NCBI RefSeq assembly: GCF_005877885.1 | Contig: NZ_VCHY01000011.1 | Span: 1-64,000 of the forward strand | From: Labilibacter sediminis | Lineage (GTDB): Bacteria > Bacteroidota > Bacteroidia > Bacteroidales > Marinilabiliaceae | Direction of reading: 5' to 3' | Length of the DNA: 64,000 nucleotides | Shown here: one piece after another, positions 16,440 through 24,643 of the stretch | Layout of the letters: each line of letters begins with the position of its first letter | Numbering within the stretch: position 1 is the first letter of the stretch | Notes under the pieces: model-generated | What the model was told of the DNA's origin: nothing | Database searches by the model: none | What the model saw: only the letters and a program-made list of their open reading frames with translations | Program-made: the position numbers and the translations under genes

Positions 16440-18737
16440 ATGAAGCAGATTTTATATATAGCGATCCTGTTAGTTTTAGTAGGATCTGCGCAAGCTCAAA
16501 AAACAGATGCCAATATTTTTGGTGATGTACAGAGTAATGGAGAGCACTTGCCTTTTGTGAGTGTTTATTTAAAAGGTACTAACAAGGGAACAGCCACTGA
16601 TTTATCCGGTCACTATATGCTGATTAATCTTCCGGAGGGTAAACATGTTTTAGTAGCTAATAGTGTTGGTTTTAAACCGGTAGAAAAAGAAGTGATCATT
16701 GAAGCCGGAAAAACATTAGAGGTAAACTTTGAGCTTTCCGAAGAAATGATGGCCATTGATGCTATTGTGGTGACCGGAACAAAAACATTTAAGCGAAAAA
16801 CAGAATCTCCGGTTATTGTGAATGTGATGGAAGGTAAGCAGCTGGAGCGAATTCAGGCCGGAACACTTTCCGAAGGACTTAGTTTTCAGCCGGGATTACG
16901 CTTGGAAATAGACTGCCAAACTTGTAACTACACACAATTGCGCATGAATGGATTAGGTGGGGGCTACTCACAAATATTAATTAACAGTCGTCCGGTTTTT
17001 AGTCCGCTGACAGGTTTATACGGTCTGGAGCAAATTCCGACTAATATGATTGAACGCATAGAAGTAGTGCGTGGTGGAGCTTCAGCATTGTACGGAGCAG
17101 GTGCCATTGGAGGTACGGTAAATGTAATTACCAAAACGCCAGACAGAGCTTCTTTTGCGGTAAATATGAGTAGTGGTATCATTAATGGTGATGCCAACGA
17201 CTTTCAGCTGAATGCTAATACAAGTATGGTAACCGATCGCAGAAATGCTGGTTTGTCTTTGTTTGCATCGCATAGAAATAGAGATTCATATGACCACAAT
17301 GATGATGGCTTTAGCGAGATGGCGCACCTTAAAAACAATTCATTTGGATTAAATGCTTTTATATTACCATCGGCCAACCAAAAAATTGAGTTTAGCTTAT
17401 CATCTATGTATGAATACAGATACGGAGGAAACAAAGAAGACGGGCCTGCTTTTTTAGCTGACCAGAGTGAAGAGAGAACCCACAATGTCTTGATTGGAGG
17501 GATAGATTATAGCATCAATTTTAATAATAATTTGTCGTCATTTGCAGCCTTTGTGGCGGCTCAAAAAACCGACCGCGATCACTATACGGGGATTATGCCG
17601 GATGAAGATGATCAGCCTGCTTATGATGAACATTTTAAAAATCCTCCTTATGGAGATACTGACAACCAAACTTATATTGGGGGCGTTCAGGTAAATCATT
17701 TGTTAACCAATTTTATTACGGGTAAAAACAACCTGACTTTTGGAACAGAGTACACTTATGACTATGTGAATGATGAAATTGAGGCTTATGATTATTTGAT
17801 TGATCAGGAAACAAGAAATATGGGTTATTACCTTCAGAGTGATTGGGCTATTTCCCGTTCATTTACTTTGCTTACCGGTGTTAGGGCCGATTACCACAAT
17901 ATGGTAGATGATTTAATTTTTAGTCCGCGTATTTCTGCTTTATACAAACATCAAAACTGGCAATTCAGAAGTAGCTGGTCAACAGGATTCAGACCTCCTC
18001 AGGCTTTTGATGCCGATATGCATATTGCCTTTTCGGGTGGAGGAATACAAAGAACTGAATTAGATTCAAATTTAAAAGAAGAGCGATCTCGAAGTGCCAG
18101 CGCATCGATTAATTACGATTACCCAAGCGAGCACTTTATTTGGGGATTTACTCTTGAAGGATTTCACACCTATTTAAAGGATGCTTTTGTAAATGAAGAA
18201 GAGACTGATGAGCAGGGAAATTCAGTACTGATTAAACGAAATGGAGGTAATTCAACGGTTCAGGGAGGAACATTTGAAATACGTGGAAACTACGACAGGA
18301 GAGTTCAACTGGAAGCAGGATTTACTATTCAAACTAGTCGATATGACCAGGCTGTTGAATGGTCGGAAAATAATCAAGGAGAGAAAGACTATTTAAGAAC
18401 TCCCGAGGAATATGGGTATTATACTCTTTCATTCACGCCACGATCAGGTTTTAGTGCTGCACTTTCGGGTATTTATACAGGTTCTATGCTTGTTCCTCAC
18501 TACGGGCGAGACGAATTGTTTAAATCTCCTGACTTTTTTGAAAACAATATTAAGTTATCGTATGAGTTTAGCTGGTTAGAAAAGGGAGTAGGTTTTGAAT
18601 TATATGGAGGTGTGCAAAATATTTTTAATCAATATCAGGATGATTTTGATACTGGCAAAAATCGTGATAGTGGTTATATTTACGGCCCATCTCGACCTAG
18701 AACTGTATTTTTTGGTTTAAAATTGACTAGCTTATAA
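16440..18737 (+). CDS. TonB-dependent outer-membrane receptor with CxxC plug
   Basis: 765 residues with a signal peptide (about 1-19). Order: CarboxypepD_reg-like domain (about 25-105), TonB box region, plug (about 115-240, ending in VVRGGASALYGAGAIGGTVNVITK), and a 22-strand barrel to the C-terminal FFGLKLTSL. Within the plug is the motif DCQTCNYTQLRMNGLGG, a CxxC that could bind metal or form a disulphide. It imports a scarce ligand across the outer membrane with energy from TonB. Its position after the metal regulator and ZIP transporter suggests the ligand is a metal or metal chelate, with the ZIP protein taking it across the inner membrane. Confidence 0.92.
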   Translation: MKQILYIAILLVLVGSAQAQKTDANIFGDVQSNGEHLPFVSVYLKGTNKGTATDLSGHYMLINLPEGKHVLVANSVGFKPVEKEVIIEAGKTLEVNFELSEEMMAIDAIVVTGTKTFKRKTESPVIVNVMEGKQLERIQAGTLSEGLSFQPGLRLEIDCQTCNYTQLRMNGLGGGYSQILINSRPVFSPLTGLYGLEQIPTNMIERIEVVRGGASALYGAGAIGGTVNVITKTPDRASFAVNMSSGIINGDANDFQLNANTSMVTDRRNAGLSLFASHRNRDSYDHNDDGFSEMAHLKNNSFGLNAFILPSANQKIEFSLSSMYEYRYGGNKEDGPAFLADQSEERTHNVLIGGIDYSINFNNNLSSFAAFVAAQKTDRDHYTGIMPDEDDQPAYDEHFKNPPYGDTDNQTYIGGVQVNHLLTNFITGKNNLTFGTEYTYDYVNDEIEAYDYLIDQETRNMGYYLQSDWAISRSFTLLTGVRADYHNMVDDLIFSPRISALYKHQNWQFRSSWSTGFRPPQAFDADMHIAFSGGGIQRTELDSNLKEERSRSASASINYDYPSEHFIWGFTLEGFHTYLKDAFVNEEETDEQGNSVLIKRNGGNSTVQGGTFEIRGNYDRRVQLEAGFTIQTSRYDQAVEWSENNQGEKDYLRTPEEYGYYTLSFTPRSGFSAALSGIYTGSMLVPHYGRDELFKSPDFFENNIKLSYEFSWLEKGVGFELYGGVQNIFNQYQDDFDTGKNRDSGYIYGPSRPRTVFFGLKLTSL

Positions 18738-18763
18738 GTTAGACACAAGTATTAAGACAAAAC

Positions 18764-18783
18764 CTGCCAGCCGGCAGGCTGGG
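18764..18783. other. GC-rich double hairpin between the TonB receptor and nth genes
   Basis: Two stems overlap: CCTGCC (18764-18769) with GGCAGG (18774-18779), and CCAGCC (18768-18773) with GGCTGG (18778-18783). They exclude each other. There is no T tract after them, so this is a weak terminator or an attenuator-like structure. It is conspicuously GC-rich for this genome and may be a short dispersed repeat. Confidence 0.5.
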
Positions 18784-18851
18784 ACGAAAGACTGATTTAC
18801 AAGCCTTCTATAATACTAATAAGGATATAGAAGCTATAATTAAAATATACA

Positions 18852-19529
18852 ATGACTAAGAAGGAACGCTTTGAAAATATAATTGAGTGGTTTAAGGAAA
18901 GCATGCCTGTGGCAGAAACAGAACTGGACTATACTAATCCTTACGAACTTTTAGTGGCGGTTATTTTGTCTGCTCAGTGCACCGATAAAAGGGTAAATAT
19001 GATAACGCCCGAATTGTTTCAACGATACCCGTCTGCTAAGGAATTGGCGAATACCACGCCTGAAGAGGTGTTTGATTATATTCGTTCTTGTACATATCCT
19101 AATAATAAAAGTAAGCATCTGGTGGGTATGGCAAAAATGCTTATCAACGATTTTAATAATGAGGTGCCTGAAGATATTAAGGAGCTTCAGAAATTACCCG
19201 GTGTTGGACGTAAAACAGCCAATGTTATTGCCAGTGTGGTGTTTGATAAACCGGCTATGGCTGTAGATACACATGTTTTTAGAGTTTCTGAACGAATTGG
19301 CTTAACCACAAACTCCAAAACTCCGCTTGAAACGGAAAAGCAATTGGTAAAACATTTTCCTGAAGAGTTGTTGCCCATAGCACATCACTGGTTGATTTTA
19401 CATGGGCGATATGTTTGTGTGGCTCGAACACCAAAGTGTGCCAAATGTGGCTTGCAGGAGTATTGTAAGTTTTATCAGAAAAGCCAGAAGAGTCCGATGA
19501 GTCAAAAGTTGAAAGTTAAAAGTTCATAG
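18852..19529 (+). CDS. nth: Endonuclease III, Fe-S DNA glycosylase/AP lyase
   Basis: 225 residues. The helix-hairpin-helix LPGVGRKTANV carries the catalytic lysine Lys121, and VDTHVFRV carries Asp139. The C-terminal [4Fe-4S] loop has Cys189, Cys196, Cys199 and Cys205 with the standard C-x6-C-x2-C-x5-C spacing. It removes oxidised pyrimidines and nicks abasic sites in base excision repair. A short polar tail follows the cluster (SQKSPMSQKLKVKSS). It lies 114 bases after the TonB receptor on the same strand, with a hairpin between, and may be partly co-transcribed. Confidence 0.95.
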   Translation: MTKKERFENIIEWFKESMPVAETELDYTNPYELLVAVILSAQCTDKRVNMITPELFQRYPSAKELANTTPEEVFDYIRSCTYPNNKSKHLVGMAKMLINDFNNEVPEDIKELQKLPGVGRKTANVIASVVFDKPAMAVDTHVFRVSERIGLTTNSKTPLETEKQLVKHFPEELLPIAHHWLILHGRYVCVARTPKCAKCGLQEYCKFYQKSQKSPMSQKLKVKSS

Positions 19530-19568
19530 TTTAAAAAGTAAAAAATACTTATCCTCATTAAATATGTG

Positions 19569-20109
19569 CCTAAAAACAACATGAACGTTTTGAATAGGTG
19601 GATTTTATTACATAAAAATATTTTGACAAGGTAAATTCATTGATTTTGATAGATCAAAATAATTTTGTGTGCTTTTTTCATTGAATTTATCGCTAAAAAA
19701 TATTCTTTTGGGCAATTGTCGGCGCATTTGCTTGAAAAAAACAATATTAAAAGACAAACTCAGTAAATAAACTCCAAAAAATTATTTAACATGTTCTTTT
19801 TCCATGAATTTGGCTAAAAAAAATGTTTTTGTAGCCAGTTCTCAAAAAAATAGAGGTATAAACATAAAAAAAGTAAGCGCTGTCAAAAATATTTGGCGTT
19901 TCACTCAATTAAGACTTGCTTTTTGTTCGTAAGTGCATTTTCAATTGCATTTATGATTATCGTTTCACTACAATTAATTCTTGAAAACAAAAAACAAGGA
20001 AAATACATCAGGGCTGCTTAAAAAATAACCCCTAGCCCAAACAAACAATTACAAAAAGCACTTTATTAAGTATTTTCCTAAAAACAATATGAACATTTAG
20101 GACAGGTGT
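19569..20109. repeat. 33-bp direct repeat pair, 508 bp apart
   Basis: Copies at 19569-19601 and 20077-20109 share 27 of 33 bases; both read CCTAAAAACAAyATGAACrTTT and continue to AGGTG. They flank the small membrane-protein frame. Confidence 0.6.
19804..20021 (+). pseudogene. Possible small membrane protein, interrupted by one frameshift
   Basis: From ATG 19804 a frame of 42 codons runs to TAA at 19930-19932 (MNLAKKNVFVASS... ending RFTQLRLAFCS). If the reading frame slips back one base in the TTTTT at 19921-19925, it continues as FVSAFSIAFMIIVSLQ and a charged tail to TAA 20019-20021, giving about 72 residues with a basic N-terminal part and one clear membrane helix. Either a decayed gene, a programmed -1 shift, or chance. 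I do not recognise the protein. Location between direct repeats favours a relic. Confidence 0.3.
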
Positions 20110-20130
20110 GAATAGTGGGAAATATAAACA

Positions 20131-20155
20131 AGGCGCAGAGTTTTCTACTGCGCCT
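20131..20155 (-). terminator. Terminator of the LURP-one gene
   Basis: AGGCGCAG (20131-20138) pairs with CTGCGCCT (20148-20155). It lies ten bases after the stop of the leftward gene; the downstream minus-strand sequence is only moderately T-rich. Confidence 0.6.
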
Positions 20156-20164
20156 AAAATATTT

Positions 20165-20761
20165 TTAACCTCTTCTTCTTTCCAGAAGGCTCATCATCAT
20201 TAAGCTTAGCATAATGCGGCTATCGTCACCATTTAGGGTTTCTTCCAGCTTGTTTAATTCAAACCTTCTGCCAAAAAACGAAGGCATCTTTTTTAATCGA
20301 TAAATCACTTTTTCTTCATTGTTTGTCACTATATAGGCGGGATTGAATAAGTATCCGGTAAGAATTCCTAAAATAGGAATCTCGCCCAATAAGCCATCCA
20401 ATACTTTTATCCAGGCATTTTCTTCGCTAATGGTATACTGTACTCTTTGGTCTTTATCAATGATTTCGTATTTGGCTTTCCAAAGAGATTTCCATCCTTT
20501 ACGGGCTACTTTTCCTATTTCGTTTCCTTCTTTATTGTAAAAAGCATAAGCCGCCGAGAAATCTAACCATCTGTCAGCTTTAATCTTATAGTTGATTTCC
20601 GTTTTCGATTCATTGTTGTAAATGTTGATATCCTCTTTTAGCTTAAACATTTTTTGTTTTACATAGCCAATGGTTGAACCGTTGGCATCAGTAGCTGTAA
20701 AATCGTTGGATAAAGTAGAAATGTTAAACGTAAAGTTTACCGGAAATTGAATGTTGTTCAT
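20165..20761 (-). CDS. LURP-one-related (scramblase-fold) protein
   Basis: 198 residues resembling the LURP-one/tubby-like (DUF567) fold: a beta barrel around a hydrophobic helix. Supporting features are the repeated 'DANGSTIGYVKQKMFKLKEDINIY' type strands and the C-terminal half with NNEEKVIYRLKKMPSFFGRRF. There is no signal peptide. Bacterial members have no firmly known function; the fold is shared with phospholipid scramblases, and a membrane-associated role is possible because of the hydrophobic stretch ILGILTGYLF (about 140-150). The C terminus is unusual in methionine and leucine (MLSLMMMSLL). It is divergent from the M1 peptidase gene. Confidence 0.7.
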   Translation of the reverse strand: MNNIQFPVNFTFNISTLSNDFTATDANGSTIGYVKQKMFKLKEDINIYNNESKTEINYKIKADRWLDFSAAYAFYNKEGNEIGKVARKGWKSLWKAKYEIIDKDQRVQYTISEENAWIKVLDGLLGEIPILGILTGYLFNPAYIVTNNEEKVIYRLKKMPSFFGRRFELNKLEETLNGDDSRIMLSLMMMSLLERRRG

Positions 20762-20962
20762 ATTTGAAAGTTATATTGGGTAAAATTAAATTTGATTGTT
20801 TCGGTTGCGAAGAAAGTAAAATATTCGATAAAACTTTCATATTGAAAGTCGGGATGTATAACAAAATTTTATTTGAGCAAGGTATGCGTCAATACAATAG
20901 ATTACAATTCTTATATTTATCCATTAAGAGCAAATATACCTTAACCTCAAAATGTTATTTCA

Positions 20963-23527
20963 ATGAAATACTATCAGCTAATCTCTATTTTTTTATGCTT
21001 TGTATTATTAGGTTGTCAACAGCAGAAACAGCAAAAGCTTGAACCCGGAGTTTCCTATAGCCTGGCTAAAGAAAGAGCCGATGATATTTCGAATGTAGAA
21101 TATATTTTAGAGATGGATGTACCTGATTCTGCCCATATTGATATTGAGGCTAAGTCGATCATTACTTTTGACCGAAAGAGTCAGAAGAAACCGTTGATTA
21201 TGGATTTTACAGGTTCATATGAAAGCATTAAAAGTGTAACAGCTAATGGAGAGAAAGCTTTTTTTGGTGTGGAGAGTGAGCACCTTATGATACCTGCCCG
21301 TTATATCTCTTCAGGAAAAAATGTGCTGAGTATTGAGTTTACCATGGGTAATGGAGCGTTAAATAGAAACGAGGATTATTTGTACTCGCTTTTTGTGCCG
21401 GATAGGGCCCGAACAGCTGTGCCTTGCTTTGATCAGCCCGATATAAAGGCAAGAATATCATATTCCGTTAATATGCCTAAAGCTTGGACTGCAATCACTA
21501 ATGGGAAGGAAGATTTTTATGAGGAAATTGATAGTCACAGGAAGCATGTAACTTTTACTTCATCCCAACCCATAAGTACTTATTTATGGGCTTTTGCCAT
21601 TGGTGATTTTAAAAAGATAACAGAGCAAAGAAATGGTTTTGAAGTATCCATATATCATATGGAAAAAGATCTTGAAAAGATAGCGCAAAACACAAAGGCT
21701 ATCTTTGATCAGGTTTTTCATTCTATTCAATGGCTTGAGGATTATACTGAAGTTGATTTCCCATTTAAAAAATACGATTTGGTTTGTATACCGTCGTTTC
21801 AGTTTGGTGGTATGGAGCATCCGGGAGCTATTTATTATCGATCGGAGTTATTGTTTTTAGATGAAAACCCTACTCAGAAACAGGTGCTAAACAGAGCACA
21901 GCTAATTGCACATGAAACGGCTCACTTATGGTTTGGAGATTTAGTAACCATGAAATGGTTTAGCGGGGTATGGCAAAAAGAAGTGTTTGCTAATTTTATA
22001 GCCGATAAAATCGTAAAGGAACAATTCCCGGATTTAAACCATCAGCTCACTTTTTTAATCAATCATTTTCCTGCATCGTTTTCTGTGGATAGAACCATTG
22101 CAGCTAACCCTATAGGGCAGAAACTAACAAATATGAATGATGCAGGATCGATGTATGGCAGCATTATTTACCATAAAGCGCCTATCATGATGAATCAGTT
22201 GGAACATCTTACCGGAAAAGAATTGTTGAGAAAAGGATTGGGAAAATACCTGCGTGAGTATGGTTATGGCAATGCCTCGTGGAATGATTTAATGAAAATT
22301 TTAAATGATCTTTCGGAGTATGATTTAGAGTTGTGGAGTAATAATTGGGTGAACGAAGCCGGACGCCCTGTTATTCATCTTCAATACAAAGATGATCAGC
22401 TAAAAATAAAACAAAAGGCAGAGTATAGTGATAGTCCAAAAGTATGGGCACAACGTGTAAACTTTAAACTAATAAATGATTCCTCAAGCACTAATTATAT
22501 GAGCGAATTGCTAAGTGCAACAACTGTGGTTGAAGATGTGTATGCACAACCCAAATATATTTTACCTACCATTGATGAGGCAGGGTATGGATTGTTTGTG
22601 ATGGATCCGGTATCTCTTCAGTATGCCTTAAATAATATTCATATTTGGGATGAGGATTTAGTTAAAGGAACTGTGCTGATACAGCTTTACGAAAACTTTT
22701 TGGTGGGAAGTATTCATCCTAAGAAGTATTTAGAGATGCTTCAGCGTTTTATTATTCGTGAAGATAATGAACAGTTACTTTCATTAGCATGTAAACAGTT
22801 GTTTCATGTGTTTTGGAGGTTTACATCGCCTCAGTTAAGGGATGAGATTTCCATTGAGATTGAAGATGTGCTAATGGAAAAAATTAAATCAACCTCATCG
22901 GTTAGCATAGGTAAGATGTTGCTAATGTCCTGGTCAGAATTGGTTTCAACACCTCAGGGTTTGCAGAAACTTGAAAAGATTGTGCTTAAAAAGAAGAAAG
23001 TAAACGGTATCAGCTTGTCCGAGAGAGATCTGCGTGATATGGCTTTTGATATGGCTTTGAGGCATGCCGGGTATAATGAGCAATTTATCGTTTCTTTTGC
23101 CAAAGAATTAAACGATGATGAGGTAAAAAACATGATGATGTTTGTGAGTCCGGTCTTTGCCGAAGATATTGCATCTCGAGAAGCTTTTTTTAACGGACTA
23201 CAGAATATCGAAAACAGGAAAAAGGAAAACTGGGTGCTAACTGCAGTTTACTTCCTTCATCATCCTTATCATCAGGAGAAATCATTAAAATATCTGAACG
23301 GAGCGCTCGACTTAACGTTGACTTTAAAACAAACCGGAGATATCTTTTTTCCTAAAAACTGGCTGGATATGACATGCTTAGGTTATGGTTCAATAGAGGC
23401 ATTACAAATTATGGATTATTTTTTTAAAGATAATCCTCAGTATCCGGAAGATTTAAAAAGTAAGATCCTTCAATCAGCAGATAAAGTTGAGCGTAGCCGA
23501 ATGGTGAAAGAGAAGTACTTAAATTAA
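20963..23527 (+). CDS. M1 family aminopeptidase, lipoprotein
   Basis: 854 residues. The N terminus is a lipoprotein signal with lipobox LLGC (Cys18), so the enzyme is anchored to a membrane and exported. The zinc site is HETAH (His317, Glu318, His321) and Glu340 in WQKEVFANF, with exact M1 spacing. The exopeptidase motif, normally GxMEN, reads GGMEH with Glu285 conserved. The ERAP1-like C-terminal helical domain follows (about 530-850). It removes N-terminal residues from peptides in the periplasm or at the surface, probably for nutrition. Upstream of the second zinc ligand the usual WLNEGFA is changed to WQKEVFA. It is convergent with the aldo/keto reductase. Confidence 0.93.
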   Translation: MKYYQLISIFLCFVLLGCQQQKQQKLEPGVSYSLAKERADDISNVEYILEMDVPDSAHIDIEAKSIITFDRKSQKKPLIMDFTGSYESIKSVTANGEKAFFGVESEHLMIPARYISSGKNVLSIEFTMGNGALNRNEDYLYSLFVPDRARTAVPCFDQPDIKARISYSVNMPKAWTAITNGKEDFYEEIDSHRKHVTFTSSQPISTYLWAFAIGDFKKITEQRNGFEVSIYHMEKDLEKIAQNTKAIFDQVFHSIQWLEDYTEVDFPFKKYDLVCIPSFQFGGMEHPGAIYYRSELLFLDENPTQKQVLNRAQLIAHETAHLWFGDLVTMKWFSGVWQKEVFANFIADKIVKEQFPDLNHQLTFLINHFPASFSVDRTIAANPIGQKLTNMNDAGSMYGSIIYHKAPIMMNQLEHLTGKELLRKGLGKYLREYGYGNASWNDLMKILNDLSEYDLELWSNNWVNEAGRPVIHLQYKDDQLKIKQKAEYSDSPKVWAQRVNFKLINDSSSTNYMSELLSATTVVEDVYAQPKYILPTIDEAGYGLFVMDPVSLQYALNNIHIWDEDLVKGTVLIQLYENFLVGSIHPKKYLEMLQRFIIREDNEQLLSLACKQLFHVFWRFTSPQLRDEISIEIEDVLMEKIKSTSSVSIGKMLLMSWSELVSTPQGLQKLEKIVLKKKKVNGISLSERDLRDMAFDMALRHAGYNEQFIVSFAKELNDDEVKNMMMFVSPVFAEDIASREAFFNGLQNIENRKKENWVLTAVYFLHHPYHQEKSLKYLNGALDLTLTLKQTGDIFFPKNWLDMTCLGYGSIEALQIMDYFFKDNPQYPEDLKSKILQSADKVERSRMVKEKYLN

Positions 23528-23560
23528 ACGTTTGCACGGAGTAATTTACGATATAAAAGT

Positions 23561-23587
23561 AAAGCCGGAATCACAAGTTCCGGCTTT
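23561..23587. terminator. Bidirectional terminator, M1 peptidase and aldo/keto reductase
   Basis: AAAGCCGGAA (23561-23570) pairs perfectly with TTCCGGCTTT (23578-23587); T runs follow on the plus strand and A runs precede it. Confidence 0.8.
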
Positions 23588-23604
23588 TATATTTTATCAT
23601 CAGC

Positions 23605-24600
23605 TTATTTTATTGTATGTAATATGGCTTCTATCTGATCTAATTCGCCTCGGTTAAACTCAATGTTTTTAAGTGTATTGAGGTTGTCGTTTAGTTGCAT
23701 TACAGAACTTGCTCCAATCAACACAGAAGTTACTCTGCGGTCTTTGAGTAACCATGCAATGGCCATTTGAGCCAGAGACTGCCCCCGTTCTTTAGCAATG
23801 TTGTTAAGGTTTTTAATGGCCTGAAGCTTTTCGTTGGTCAGGTGTTCCTGTTTTAAAAAATGCCCTCTCGACATTCTGGATCCTTCCGGGATGCCGTGTA
23901 TATAGCGGTTGGTTAATAACCCTTGTGCCAAAGGAGAAAATGCAATTACACCAATGCCTCGCTTATCGGCTACATCAAGTAATTCGGGCTCAACCCAACG
24001 ATCGAACATGCTATATCGGGCCTGGTGAATTAAACAAGGCGTTCCCAATTCTCTAAGTATTGATTCTGCTTCCCTGGTTTTATCTGCCGGATAATTTGAT
24101 ATTCCTGCATATAAAGCTTTCCCTTGTCGAACTGCATGGTCTAGTGCCGTCATGGTTTCTTCCAAAGGTGTTTCCGGATCGTAGCGGTGCGAATAAAAAA
24201 TATCCACATACTCAACATTCATTCTTTGCAAACTTTGGTTAAGGCTGGCAATCATATTTTTTCGCGAGCCCCATTCACCATATGGTCCCTGCCACATATA
24301 ATACCCGGCTTTAGATGATATGATCATTTCATCGCGATAAGCTTTTAGGTGTTTGTTAAGGATGCTGCCAAAGTTTTCTTCAGCACTGCCAGGTACAGGG
24401 CCATAATTATTTGCTAAATCAAAGTGTGTAATACCTTTGTCAAAGGCTTCAAAAATAATGGCCTTTCCATTTTCATATATATCTTCCGATCCAAAGTTAT
24501 GCCATAAGCCTAAAGATATGGCAGGTAATTTAATGCCACTTCTTCCGCACCTTTGGTAAATCATGTCTTCGTATCTACTCTCACTAGCTTGATGTTGCAT
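23605..24600 (-). CDS. Aldo/keto reductase, YghZ-like
   Basis: 331 residues of (beta/alpha)8 NADPH-dependent reductase. The catalytic tetrad is visible: Asp61 and Tyr66 (FDLANNYG), Lys97 (SSKAGY) and His138 (YSHR). It matches the YghZ/Kv-beta-like branch (L-glyceraldehyde 3-phosphate reductase) in length and in YMWQGPYGEWGSRK and GISNYPADK. It detoxifies aldehydes such as methylglyoxal in the cytosol in relatives. The cofactor contact near the end is IGASSVMQL. It is a single gene. Confidence 0.9.
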   Translation of the reverse strand: MQHQASESRYEDMIYQRCGRSGIKLPAISLGLWHNFGSEDIYENGKAIIFEAFDKGITHFDLANNYGPVPGSAEENFGSILNKHLKAYRDEMIISSKAGYYMWQGPYGEWGSRKNMIASLNQSLQRMNVEYVDIFYSHRYDPETPLEETMTALDHAVRQGKALYAGISNYPADKTREAESILRELGTPCLIHQARYSMFDRWVEPELLDVADKRGIGVIAFSPLAQGLLTNRYIHGIPEGSRMSRGHFLKQEHLTNEKLQAIKNLNNIAKERGQSLAQMAIAWLLKDRRVTSVLIGASSVMQLNDNLNTLKNIEFNRGELDQIEAILHTIK

Positions 24601-24643
24601 ATTTTTTATTTTAGGATTTAAGAGTTGTTTATATAAGTATTAA

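Larger units (their letters stand above)
19530..20164. other. 635-bp intergenic region bounded by a 33-bp direct repeat
   Basis: AT-rich. Two copies of a 33-bp sequence beginning CCTAAAAACAA lie at 19569-19601 and 20077-20109 (27 of 33 bases agree). The 508-bp interval holds a small frameshifted reading frame (19804-20021) and a hairpin near 19812-19837. A weak promoter-like TTG-N17-TAATTTTG is at 19640-19667. The arrangement resembles an insertion or duplication that has decayed. Confidence 0.5.

Noticed and set aside
20764-21042. 92-codon frame ahead of the M1 peptidase
   Set aside because: It overlaps the true peptidase start and signal peptide in another frame, and shows no family resemblance.
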